Shown: positions 21,660-33,530 of the stretch, one piece after another
Layout: every line of letters begins with the position of its first letter
How positions within the stretch are numbered: the first letter of the stretch is position 1
NCBI GenBank assembly: GCA_003508835.1
Contig: PUFA01000084.1
Coordinates: 3,100,001-3,164,000, forward strand
DNA from: Eonycteris spelaea
Taxonomy: Eukaryota; Chordata; Mammalia; Chiroptera; Pteropodidae
Reading direction: 5' to 3'
DNA: 64,000 bases
The notes under the pieces: model-generated
Told to the model about the DNA's origin: nothing
The model's database searches: none
What the model saw: the letters and a program-made list of their open reading frames with translations, nothing else
Program-made: the position numbers and the translations under genes

Positions 21660-21875
21660 AGTAGGAGTTTATAATATGTTTATTTTTTTAATTTTTATTA
21701 TTTTTAAATATACCTGGTACACAATATTAGTTACATTAGTTCCAGGTATACAATATAGTGATTTGACATTTTTATACTTTTCGATGTGATTACATGACTA
21801 ATTCTAGTCATCGTCAGTTAGCATGCAAACTTATTATAATATTATTGACTATTTTCTACATAATATGCTTCAGAA
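21660..21875 (-). mobile_element. L1 3' UTR fragment, antisense (L1M grade)
   Basis: ATTAGTTCCAGGTATACAAT, ATAGTGATTTGACATTTTTA, ACTAATTCTAGTCATCGTCA and TAATATTATTGACTATTTTC follow the antisense L1M 3' UTR ('attagtttcaggtgtacaacataatgattc...tctagttaacatcca...acaatattattgactat'). It is a 5'-truncated insertion of about 200 bases. Confidence 0.75.
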
Positions 21876-22047
21876 AGTAATACAGTTTACTAAGAGACAG
21901 GTTGGAATTCTACATGAATCTCATCTAGTAGCCCTTCAAGGCCACTAGTGCATGAATGGATATATGGTAAATTTGGATGTTTAAAAATTCATATCTTAAC
22001 TTTTAATTATAGTTGCAACATATAAAAAGCTGAGTCATTGTCACTCA

Positions 22048-22063
22048 CATCATCATCATCATC
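22048..22063. repeat. (CAT)n tract
   Basis: Five CAT/ATC units just before the start of the large sense L1. Confidence 0.85.
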
Positions 22064-22065
22064 AA

Positions 22066-25060
22066 AATAAAAACAACTGGACAAAATTCAAATCAATGAC
22101 TTTTTCTTGGCCAATCAGAAAACTGAAGTTTCAGAGCAAATCTCTACACCAAAATCTAGAGAAAAAGGTAAACCAAAGAGAGTCACAGCCAAGCTCTGAT
22201 TATGTAGAATAGAAGCTACCGGAGCCATAAACTGGTTGGAACTTACATGATAATTTCAACAAATTGTTAGAGACTAAGTATGGACTGACACACCGTGAGC
22301 AACTCCTGGGGTCCGTTGTCTTAGGAGAGCTCTCACTTTGTTGGGAATTACCTACAAAAAAAAATATATATATATATATCAGATTCTTGTAATGAAGAGC
22401 AGAGAAATATCCGCTTAGGGTTCAGGTAGGGGAAGAAAAGAATAACCCTATGAAATAAGCCCAAAGCCTCTTACTCCAGCTCCATCCAGTTTCTATCACA
22501 TCTAAGGAGGGTGGAGGGTGGGGATATACAGGAAGAAACATTTGTATAAGTCACAGGTCAGAGATACAAGCTTATTAAAATGCTAAGATTTAACCAAGAG
22601 ATTATAGAATCTCCCACACTTACCACTGTACCGGCAGGGCTCCAGTATATTAATAAAGGTGACATTAATTACACTGAAAGAGCTACAAGACAAACTCTCT
22701 CAAATTGAATAGTGTTTATTTTAGTAAACCCCAAATCAAAAGATGCAACAAAAACCATATCATGAGAGGAATTTGAAGCCTCTGGCACCTATAGCTACAG
22801 CACACATGAATCAGTTCAACTCTTAGTTTTATTAACATAAACCCTCACGCTGGAGGCCTATTTACCTCAATTTCTATAACCCAAAACAACATGTATGACT
22901 TTCAACAACAACAACAAAAAATCATGAGGCACATGAAAATTAAGAAAAAAACACAGCCTGAGGAGAAAAACAAACATCAGAAACAAATTCTTATATGACA
23001 TTGTGTTGAGATAACTTCACAGGGAGTTTTAAGTAACTATGATTAATATATTGAAGGAGCTAATGAAAAAAGTAGACAACATGCAGAACAGATGGGATGT
23101 AATAAGAAAGATGGAAATTCTAAGAAAAAATCTAAAAGAAGTACGAGAAGTCAAAAACAGCAGAAAATAAATGAAGAAAGCCTTTGATGGGTACCCTGGT
23201 AGACTTGGCATGGGTGAGGAAAGAATCAGTGAGCTTGAAAATAGCTCAGAAAGTCTCCAAACAGAACTGCAAAGAAACATAAAAGAATGAAACAGAACAG
23301 AACATCCAAGACTATGTTTTAGATAGAATATTCTATAAATGTCATACTATTTCTTTATCATCTTTTATTGCCTGTAGGGTCAGCAGTGATGACTCTTCTC
23401 TTATTCCTGGTATTGTTAATTTGTATTAGACTTTTTTCTTTTAGTTGGTTTGGTTATAAAGTCAATTAGATCAAGTTCATTGTATTATTGATAGTTTAAA
23501 GGAAAATAAATTAGCACTAAATAAAAGAAAGCTAGAGTAGTTGCTTTCATTTCAGACTAATTAGAATTCAAAACAAGGATAACTATCAAGGAAAACTATC
23601 ATATTATTAGTAGTTTAAAAAGAGTCAATTCTCTAAGAAAACTTATTAATGTTAAATGCATATGCACACCAAAACTGTGCATCAAAATGTATGAGGCATA
23701 AAGTGATAGAACTAAAAGGAGAAACAGATAAATTTACTAGTATAGTTGGAGAATACAATATCTCAATGTCAGTAATTGATGGATCAAAGCACGTAGTGAG
23801 TCAGTAAGAATATACTTGACCTGAACAGTAATAAAATAAACTTGATCTAATTGACATTTATAGAATATTCCATGTAACAAGAAGAGCAAATCCCATCCTC
23901 CTCAAACTCACATCCTTGCTCCAAACCTAATATGGAACATTCACAAAGATAGAGCATATTCTGGGCCATAAAACTTATAATCAACTCTTTGTACACAAAT
24001 CTGATATTAGATGAAATGGACCAGTTCCTGAAAGACATAAACTACCAAAACTCATACAGGGAGAAACAACCTGAATAGTCCTTTATCTAGTAAATAAATT
24101 GAATTAATAATTAATAACCTTCCAAAAATGAAGTCAGCAGGCCCAGATGGTTTCACTGGTGAATTTTACCAAACATTTAAGGAAGAAATTATACCAATTC
24201 TTCACAATAGCTTCCAGAAATTATATGAAGGAGAAACACTCTAAATATATTCCATAAGGCCAGTATTACAATTATTCATTGCTTGTAGAAATTCAAAATA
24301 GCACAGCCATTTTGGAAGGCGGTTTGGCAGTACTTATAAAACTAAGCTAGTGTTACCATATGATGCAGCAATCGCTCTTCTTGGTATTTACTTAACTAAT
24401 TTGAAAGTTATATCTATATAAAATATACATGTAAATGTTTATAGCAACTTTATTCACAATTGCCAAAAACTGGAAACAATCAGAATGCTCATCAAAGGTG
24501 AGTAGATAAACTATAGCGCTCATTCATACGATAGACTACTATTCAGCTATTAAAAGATACGAGGTATCAAACCACAAAAAGCATGAGTAAATCTTAAACG
24601 CAAAATGCTAAGTAAAATAAGCCAATCTGAAAAGACTTCATCCTATATGATTTCAACTATATGACATTGTGGAAATGGCAAAATTATTAAGATGGTAAAC
24701 AGGTCAGTAGCTGTCAGGGTCAGGGTAGTGGCGAGAGGAAGGGAAGCACAGGTAATATTTTAGAGTGAAACTTTTCTATATAATACCGTGACAGTGAATA
24801 GAAGACATTAAGCATTTGCCAAAACTTATAGATCTTTACAGCACAAAAAGTGAACTTTATCTTTGTAAGGTTTAATGACATTATTCAGGAGGTTTAAGAC
24901 TCCCAGGGTGAAATGCAGAATGTGACAAAATAATCTAAATATATTATAAATGCATGGAAACAACCTCACTGAATGTGTTGAGAGAGTAAGGAGGAGACTA
25001 CAATGATCCATGTGAATAAGGAATCAGAATTGGAGAGAGAAGCATGAAGTTATGTTTATC
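22066..25060 (+). mobile_element. L1 LINE, L1M grade, sense, internally deleted and rearranged
   Basis: Parts appear in L1 order. A 5' UTR-like segment covers 22,066-22,950. ORF1 5' text covers about 22,970-23,310 (ACTATGATTAATATATTGAA, GTAGACAACATGCAGAACAG, CCTTTGATGGGTACCCTGGT, AAAGAATCAGTGAGCTTGAA). A short inverted ORF2 piece covers 23,320-23,500. ORF2 endonuclease text covers 23,530-24,000 (GAACTAAAAGGAGAAACAGA, AATTGACATTTATAGAATAT, ATATTCTGGGCCATAAAACT). RT-proximal text covers 24,005-24,270 (CAGGCCCAGATGGTTTCACT, GGTGAATTTTACCAAACATT). The 3' UTR covers 24,275-25,060 (AACTGGAAACAATCAGAATG, GACAAAATAATCTAAATATA, AACAACCTCACTGAATGTGT). The rest of ORF1, most RT and the ORF2 C-terminus are missing. 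Stops break every frame, so it is dead. The 3' text is of the L1MC/L1MD kind. Confidence 0.9.
23320..23500 (-). mobile_element. inverted L1 ORF2 segment inside the sense L1
   Basis: TGCCTGTAGGGTCAGCAGTG, ATGACTCTTCTCTTATTCCT, GGTATTGTTAATTTGTATTA and TTTCTTTTAGTTGGTTTGGT are antisense L1 ORF2 text ('ctgtagggtctgtagtgatgtc...tcattcctgatattggtaatttgtgtct'). The flanking L1 parts are in sense orientation. It is either an inversion within the element or a separate nested fragment. Confidence 0.65.
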
Positions 25061-28000
25061 TCAACAGAGACACAGATGCTGTATATATAAGTGATCAGAC
25101 ATATTTCAGAATGGGCAAGAGCATGGCAAAGCCTTAATTTAAGAGAAAAAAACGATCTGAGCTATTCTCCTATCATAGATCCTATCATTATGCAAAACAA
25201 ACAAATGAACAATAAAAACAGGAACAAACCCTGGCAGATACCCACACTGTCTTTAAAACAAATCCTCTTGAGCAAAAAATCTAACTGAAGGGAATTACAT
25301 TTATAAATGAGGTATCATTTAAATGAGCTTTCATACAAGGATACGCTTTAAAACTCAGTACTGTTTCTTACATAAAGATGAAAAATGTGTTTAAACTTTA
25401 TAAAATTTATTCATATTTATAAATTGGACATGGTGATGTTTATCAAATTCTAGAGGTATGCTATTCTGCATGTTTGAGAATAGAATATTGGGGTCAAAAC
25501 GCATGGAATTAATTGCTGGAAATTATAGTAGTGGCTAAAAATTCATGCATGACAGAGTCCTGACAAATTAAAGGGTGAAGTCACTCTCAGTGTTCCATTG
25601 TAGAGAAAAATGGTGCTCTTCTAAAAAATGCCATTTAGCTCCACTGGAAATGATGGACCTCATCTACTGTTTTTATTTTTCAACAGTTTATTTCAACTGG
25701 GGCTATAGCAGATCAGAGTAATATACTCATTAGCTGGGCTTTCTATAAATATCTGCAATACTGTAGGCCTCAGAGCACACTCCCATGATATCTGGGATTG
25801 ACTTCTCAAGATATTTAATGAAGTATAGAGATAAAGAACTGGGTGGATATGAGATAGCTCTGTGGACAGCTAAGTCTTCAGAAGAAGAGATTCTTTAAAG
25901 AGATATAAAGATTTGATATATAATATATCCTTGTAATTTCTAAAAATGAAATTAGGTACAAACCTAGGTATGTGAAAGAAATATTAGCAGTGCTCTAACA
26001 ATGACATATGCTTTTCTTCAGTTTCCCAGCGGTATGGGTGAATGTTTACCAACCCATGGGTAATATTCTACTTAACCTTTAGCATCAATCAGCCATGTTT
26101 ACAAGGTAGCTAACCATATAAACTATACATAAGGGCTTATATATGTGATCTTGGCCTCATGAATGTGACATTTTAGTCTCTTGTAAAATGTATAAAACTT
26201 TGCACCTCTTTATCAACCTTAGTGCTAATGATCTACACTTTTAATATATTCCTTAAAAATGGGGGTGTTACCTTTAAAGATGTATCTTCGAAATTCCAAG
26301 TAGAAGTGGAAAATGTTTCCATTTCATTAGATTCTCAAGCCAGTTACAAATATTAAAAATTTTTTACAGTGTAATTTTCTCCAAAAATAGGGGGTAAAAT
26401 ATATAATTCAAAATATTTTAAAATACAATTTAAAATTTTAAATTCACCTTGAAGAGTCAAATATATATATATATAATTTACATAGGCTTAGTTACTGTAA
26501 TTGGATCATGTGTGCTTTTCATAAAATTCTTAGAAATAGTAATAATAAAAGCAAATGCAATAGATTAAAGAATTCATATTATTAATAAAAGATGACATGT
26601 CAGTTCTTCAAGAGAATCAACATCCTTGTACTGTATTTGGAAAGAAAATGTTCATGTTGCTTACTGGAAAACATAGAGACTACTGCTTTTATCAGTAATG
26701 TTGGAGGAAGTAGGGAAATTGCCATTGACTTTTGATTAGGCCAAGTCCATAAAAGTAACACAGCTGGTATCCACTTGGGTATAAGCTAATGAGGTGAGGG
26801 TATATTGCTTTCTGATGGTCTAACTTGATAGAAACTTGGAGAAGGTGATGAATAGCCTCCTAGAATATCTTTATGGCATAAATTTACCATAACTGAAGAG
26901 GGTCAGGTTGAGATTCCTCTCTGGTTAGCAAATGAAGGGTTACTTTTCTGTGATGCTGATTATTTTTCCATTGGTTAAAGAGTTGTTCAGAATAGCCAGG
27001 AAGCTTAAAGTACTCCCTCAGAAATAAAGACTTTAAGTCCCCTCATTGTGTTCAGTTACATTTAAAGAAAAAGAAAATCATTACATCATATTTATTTTAA
27101 ACAGACAATGCATATTTTAAGATGCCTGGTTTTTCTTTTGAAAAGCAAACAGCTGATGCCAAAAGAATTGATGAGTTTTTTTCAAGGGTCGTTTCAGGGA
27201 AGTGGGGAATGTGGTAAGGGTCATTTGACTGGCAGGCCATTAGCATTCAGATTCTTTCATGCTCTAGATGAATAGTATTACACAAAACAGTAAGTAGCAC
27301 CTCTGACCTCAATTATCTTCACCTATGTGTCTCTCCATTCCTGTATTATTTTTTAAGAACCAATTTCTGTGTCAGTTGAGGGAAGAGGATTTTCCAAATC
27401 AAATAGAGATGCATATGTCTTTCGATATAAGGAGGTTTTCATGGAACTGTAATGATGAAGAACAGGAAGTGGATTTAGTCGTGGCTCTTCTTATGTCATA
27501 TTCTACTTTCTCCCGGCCTCCCAAATGAGCCTCTCTCATTTTTTCTTTATAGCCCTAGTGTCTCTGTTAAAATAATTATTTTTTCTCTGTGTGAGATTCT
27601 GTCATTAGATGAAAGGTCATGGTTATTATATAAATCCAGGATTATAAACACAGTGCAAAATGGATTGAAATGCATAGAGCAAAAAGGCTTTTCAATTAAA
27701 AAACACTTTGTCAAGCTTCCACCAAACAAAAACCATATAGACTGTGATTTCTCTTCATTTATAATTAGCTGACATTGAAAATTAATTACTTTCAGGATCA
27801 AAGGAAATAAAACTAGAAATGAAATGGAAGAATTTCTTTTAGATATAAAGTTTAAATAAATGTTTGCCTTAGGAGCAGACCATATGCTAAATCCATCTCA
27901 GAGGGAAAATGAACTTAAGATTCTTTAATACATATAGACTGACTTTAAAGTTCACTGAAGTGGGCAAAGAAATAAGGCAGATTTTATTTCCTTTGGGAGT

Positions 28001-28739
28001 ATCAACCGGGAGATTTAATAAGGGACTAGCAAAGCCTCTTTACATATCCTAATTTTTTGTTTTATAGCAGAACTGGAAAAGATTGTACTTTTTGAAAAAT
28101 TTATTCTTGAAATGCTTTCTTTTAAGAAGACCCCTAAAAACGAATTTAGTTTCTGTTTTTTGTGAACAAAGTATCTGCCTTATTAAAAAGCTTACTTGAT
28201 TGTGAGGGTGTGAGGTTGTAGTTCTAATCATGCATTCATCTACTTAAAACCAATACTCCTTGAGTCATGGCAAACATTTCTATTGTGTTACTCTCCCGAA
28301 CTTAGTGTACTGGTTTTTCTCACATAAATGGAAAAAGATAAAAATATAAAATAAAATATGGAAATACAAATGGGAATTCTGTAATTGTATTTTTTTTTCA
28401 GTTTGTTTCTAAAAATGGGTTTTATCTTTTGCAAAACCCTTTTGGTTCTGTAGTGTTTATGAAAAAGTTTAGAGTGTATGCCAAGGGTAGTTCAAGACTT
28501 GGATAGAGAAGTGCAGATGAATTAGGAGTAGTCTACTTGGGTTTCTACCCTGATGTTAGGTTAAGGTGTTCATCCCAAAGTCTGGGTGCAACAATAAGGT
28601 AAATTTAGCTAGTCTTCAAATACTTACACACCTACAATCTCTACCAACCTCAAAGCTTTCAGGAAGCCACCAGTCTCATCCCCAGTCCTTCAGTTAAACT
28701 TCTCATTTCTGATCTGCTGATCATATAAGTAAACTACTA
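25061..28739. other. 3.7 kb single-copy AT-rich DNA, no gene seen
   Basis: Only small (AT)n tracts (about 26,460-26,475) and A/T runs are visible. Frames of up to 84 codons (27,547-27,801 minus) have no recognisable domain. Part of 25,061-25,560 could still be L1 3' tail, but the match is too weak to extend the call. Confidence 0.4.
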
Positions 28740-28965
28740 TTGATTCAGTGTTACCAACTGCCTAGCACTGTATTCAATGATTCACACTTATTGAGAAAAC
28801 AATTGTAATAATAATTACATAAGTTAGGAATAGTTATCATTCTCATTTTACCAAATAGGAAGTCTGCTTGAGAGGTTAAGTAACTTGCTGGGCCCACAGG
28901 ACTAGTATGAGATTAAATCCAGACTTAAGCCCAACTTAGTTGGAACCCAATGCCTGCACTCAACC
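28740..28965 (-). repeat. MIR SINE relic, antisense
   Basis: CAACTGCCTAGCACTGTATT, CATTCTCATTTTACCAAATA, GGAAGTCTGCTTGAGAGGTT, AAGTAACTTGCTGGGCCCAC and GAACCCAATGCCTGCACTCA are MIR in reverse. It abuts the antisense L1 that follows. Confidence 0.85.
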
Positions 28966-30725
28966 TTTCTATAATTTTTGAATTTTTAAAACTGTGATAA
29001 AACAACACAAAACAAACTTTAATACCTTATTTTTTAAGTACAAGTACAGTATTGCTAACTATATGCACATTGTGATGCAACAGATTTCTAGAACTTTTTT
29101 TAACTTAAAAGACTGAAAATATACCCACTGAACAACACCCCTTTTCTTCCTCCTTCCTAGTGCTTGGTAACCACATGCTACCCTTTTCTGAATTTGACTA
29201 CTTTAAGTACCTTATATAAGTAGAAATATGCAGTATTTGTCTTTCTGTGCTAGCTTATTTCACTTAGCGTAATGTTCTCAAGATTCATTCATCTATACTG
29301 TAGCATAAAACAATTCCTCCTTGTTCGAGTGATATGCCATTTTATGTACATACGACATTTTCTTTGTTTATTCATCTGCCAATTAACATTAAGTTGGCTT
29401 CCATCTCTCTGTTATTGTGAATAATGCTGCAGTGAACATGGAGATGCAAGTATCCCTTTGAGATCATGTTTTAAATTCTTTTGGATATATACCAAGAAGT
29501 GAGATCGTTGAATCATCATAACTACTTTTAATTTTTTTGAGAAATTTCCATACTATCGTTTGTCTATTATTTAATTGGGTTATTTATTATTTGGTCATAG
29601 TTTTTGTTTTTGTTATTGAGTGGTAGATGTTCTTTATATATTTTGGATATTAATTACTTATCAGATGTATGGTTTGCAGATAGTTTTCTCCCATGCTATA
29701 GGCTGCTTTTTTATTCTTTTGTTTCCTTTACTACACACGTTTCTGTTTCATGTAATCCCATTTGTATCTTTGCTTTTGTTTCTTGTGCTTTTGGTGTTGT
29801 AATCAAGAAATCTTTGCCAAATCCTTTGTCCTGAAGCTTTTTTCCTAAGTTTTCTTCTAGGAGTTTTATAGATTAAGGTACTATATTTAGAACTTTAATC
29901 ATTCGAAATTAAATTTTGTATATGGTATAAGGCAAGGATCCAACTTTATTCTTTTGAATGTGGATATCCAGATTTCTCAACATCATTTGTTGAAGAAGCT
30001 TTTCCACACTATGTAGTCTTAGTGCCCTTGTCAAAGATTATGTGACCACATTTGTTAAGGCTTATTTTGGGACTCTCTATTCTGTTCCATTGACCTATAT
30101 GTCTGTCTTTACGTCGGTTTTGATTACTGTTGTTCTGTAATGTGTTTTGAAAGCAGAAAATGTGAGGCCTCTAGTTTTGTTCTTCTCTTTCATAGGATTG
30201 CTTGGTCCTTGTGGTTCCATATGAATTTTAGAATTTTTTCCATTTCTATAAAAAATGCTGTCAAAATTATGATAGGGAGTGCATTGAATCTGTAGTTCAC
30301 TTTAGATGTTATGAACATTTTATTGACATTACATCTTTCAGTCCATGAGGTAGAATATCTTTCCATTTATTTGTGTCTTCTTCAATTTCTTTCATCAATG
30401 TTGTAGAGTTTCTAATATACAATTCTTTGGCCCCCTTGGTTAAGTTTATTTCTTAGTATTTTATTATCTTTGATGCTATTATAAATAATATTGTCTTCTT
30501 AATTTAATTTTAAGATAGTTCATTGTTATTGTATAGAAACATAACTAAATTTTGAGAATTGATTTCTTATCCTGCATTGTTAAAAAATTAATTTATTCAT
30601 TCTAACAGTTTTAACTTTATTTAATTTTTATTTTTTTAGAATTACTAGGGTTTTCTACCTATAAGAGCATGCTATCTGCAAACAGGAATAGTTTTACTTC
30701 TTTCTTTTGAATTTGAATGCTTCAT

Positions 30726-30752
30726 ATTTATTTTATTTTATTTTATTTTTTT
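30726..30752. repeat. (TTTTA)n tract within L1
   Basis: Four to five ATTTT units inside the antisense ORF2 of the large L1. Confidence 0.85.
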
Positions 30753-30920
30753 GAATTTCTAGTACCACATTGAATAGAGGTGGTAAGTGGTCATCTTTGC
30801 TTTTTTCCTGATCTTAGAGGAGAAACTTTTAGTTTTTTCAATGAGTATAATATTAGCCTTGGCCTTTCTATATATGGCCTTTATTATGTTGAGGTGATTT
30901 CCTTCTATTCCTAGTTTGTT

Positions 30921-30923
<3 letters not shown>

Positions 30924-30957
<34 letters not shown>
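30924..30957. repeat. T34 homopolymer within L1 ORF2
   Basis: A run of 34 T replaces the few T expected at GAGAGTTTTTATCATGAA in antisense L1 ORF2. It is the longest homopolymer in the window. It is either an expanded slippage site or an assembly weak point. Confidence 0.95.
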
Positions 30958-30963
<6 letters not shown>

Positions 30964-32679
30964 TGAAATGGTGTTGAATTTTTTCAAATGCTTTTGTGGT
31001 ATTGAGATGATCAGATGATTTTTATCCTTCTTTCAGCTAATGTGGTATATCAATATTGTTTTTATATGTTGAACCATCCTTGCATCCTAGGGATAAATCC
31101 CACTTTACCATGGTGTACAATCCTTGTAATGTGCTATTGAATTTGGTTTGCTAGTATTTTGTGGAGAATTTTTGCATTAATATTTCAGGGATATTGGTCT
31201 ATAGTTTTCTTGTAGTATTTTTCTTTGACTTTGGTGTCATGTAATGTTGGTCTTGTAAAGTGATTTTGGAAGTGTTTCCTCCTCTCTGATTTTTTGAAGA
31301 GTTTTGAAGGATTGGTGGTCATTCTTTTTAAAAATGTTTGGTAGAATTTTTCAGTGAAGCCATCTGGTCCTGGAATTTCTTTGTTGAGAAGTATTTTATT
31401 ATCGATTTAGTCTTTTTATAGGTTACATTTCCATTCAGATTTCTAAATTTCTTCATGATTCAGTCTTGATAGGTTGTTTTTCTAGAACGTATCCATTTAT
31501 TCTAGGTTATCAAATTTGTCTATAATTATTTTAATGGTTTTTAATAATCCTTTTTTTACTTATAGTGAGTGTGTGTGTGCACATGTATGTGCTTACCATG
31601 AGGATTACACAAACATCTTTTAGTTATAACAATCGATTTTAAGCTGATAATAACCTAATTTCAATTTCATACAAAACCTCTGCTCTTTCACATTGGCCAC
31701 TTTATGTTCTTGGTGTCACAAATTACATTTTTTATACTTTATATCCTTTAACATGCTTTTATAGGTATAGTTGTTTTTAATGCTTTTATCTTAAATATAA
31801 CATCTATCTTAAAGTGATTTATGTATCACCATTATAGTCTCTTAGGATTCCGTGTTTGTTTATGTATTTCCCTTCACCAGATAGTTTTATATTTTTCTGT
31901 TTTCATGTTTCTCTCTAGCATTCTTTCATTTCAACTTGAGGGACTTCGTTTTGCATTTCTTCTAAAGAAGATCTAGTGATAATGATCTCCATCTTCCATT
32001 TATCTTGGAAAGTCTTTATTTCTCCATGTTTGAAGGACAGATTTTTAGATGTAATATTCTTGATCAGCATTTTTTTTTCCTTTTAGAATTTTGAATATAT
32101 CATCCCACTCTTTTTGGCTTGTAACGTTTCTGCTAAGAAATCAGCTGATAGTCTTATTGGAGCCTCCTTGTGTATGATGAGTTGCTTTTCTTTTTCTGCT
32201 TTCAAGATTTTTTCCTTGTTTTCTATTTTTGATAGTTTGATTATCATGCATCTCAATGTGGGCTTCTCTTGGTTTATCCTACCTGGAATTTGTTGAGCTT
32301 TTGAATTCTCCTGTTTCCTTCCTCAGATTTGGGAAGTTTTTAGCCATTACTTTTTCCAGTATGCTCTATCAGTTCTCCTTGGATTTTCTTCTCCATTTTT
32401 TCTTCTCTAACTTGAAATTTTCAAGTAATATTTCTTTGAATTTGCTGATTCTTTTTTTGGCTTAAGTCCACTGTGGAAACTGTCTAGGGAATTTTTCAAT
32501 TCAGTTACTGTCATCTTCAGCTCTGGAATTTCTATTTGGTTCTTTTTCATAGTTTCTATCTCTTAATTGATATTTTCATTCTGTTTATGCATGTTTTCCT
32601 GATTCATTTAGTTATCAGCTTTCTGTTAAGATCATTTAATTTTAAGACATTTATTTAGAATTCCGTCAGGTAATTCACC

Positions 32680-32682
32680 TCT

Positions 32683-32726
<44 letters not shown>

Positions 32727-32738
32727 CCTCTCTCTCAC
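32680..32738. repeat. (TC)n microsatellite within L1
   Basis: CT/TC repeats of about 58 bases with minor interruptions lie at the ORF1 5' side of the antisense L1. Confidence 0.95.
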
Positions 32739-33530
32739 AGTTAGTTTATGGAGATTTGTCTTTTGATTAGGTCATGTTTTACTGTTTTTTTTTTTGTATG
32801 CATTGTGGTTTTTTTAGATTGTATGTATTATGTGTTTATTATTGCGGAGACATATACATTTGAAAAAAGACCCACCTCTTCTAGTCTTTATATACTAGCT
32901 TTGTATAGGGGAAGACCTTCACCAATTAGCCTGAGTAGGGGCCTCTAAAACCTTTTCTGTGAATGTATTTTCTGTGGGCCCTGTGAGTGTAAATTTCCAA
33001 TTAGAGGGATTTGTGCATTCTTTTTTCAGGAGCTCATAATCTCTTTCTCCCTCTGGTGTCAGTCATCGGTACTGCAGGTTTTCTGGTGCTGCTGCAAGAT
33101 GTTTAACTCTTTTGTTCCCAGAAAGGCCAAGGTATCCGAAGTATTTGACTTCTATCAGCTCTCCCAGTGAGGTGAGACAGAAACAAGTCCCTTGGGCAGC
33201 CCTTCAAAAATCCAGAATGTTAGACACATGTTACACTCTTCCTTTCCCCTCCCAAGGGAGAAACTTCAAGTTGAGTGTTTTCTCCAGTCAAGCTGAGCCT
33301 TGTCAGCTTGAGCAAGGGTGATTACTGGTAGAATGAAAGGCTTTTCTTGCCTGTTTCAGTGCAGCTGTTCTCAGCTTTGTGCTCCCCTGGGGTACTGTGA
33401 CTTCTTCACGGGTTTCTGGAGTTCTCATAAAGGTATTTTGTTCCGTATATTGTTGTTAAGTTGGTGTTTCTATGTAGGGAAACAGGGCAAAAGCCTCCGC
33501 ACTTGCTGACATCGTATTCTCCTCCCATAA

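Larger units (their letters stand above)
28966..33530 (-). mobile_element. L1 LINE, L1M grade, antisense, lacking the endonuclease region
   Basis: Read on the minus strand, the order is intact. A 5' region covers 33,530-32,750 (plus-strand end text TGCTGACATCGTATTCTCCT). ORF1 covers about 32,700-31,900 (plus-strand GATTTGGGAAGTTTTTAGCC, TTTGATTATCATGCATCTCA, AATATATCATCCCACTCTTT). The ORF1-ORF2 spacer covers about 31,870-31,570. The 3' half of ORF2 covers 31,555-29,566 (plus-strand TGAACCATCCTTGCATCCTA, GTGAAGCCATCTGGTCCTGG, GGTAGAATATCTTTCCATTT, GTGGATATCCAGATTTCTCA). The 3' UTR covers 29,555-28,966 (ATTGTGAATAATGCTGCAGT). Roughly 1.8 kb of ORF2, including the endonuclease, is absent at about 31,556-31,568, and a smaller gap lies at about 29,555. 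Many small plus-strand frames inside it are artefacts. Frames are broken, so it is inactive. Confidence 0.93.

Noticed and set aside
29604..33509. Several plus-strand frames of 60-76 codons
   Set aside because: All lie in the antisense strand of the dead L1 and are not genes.
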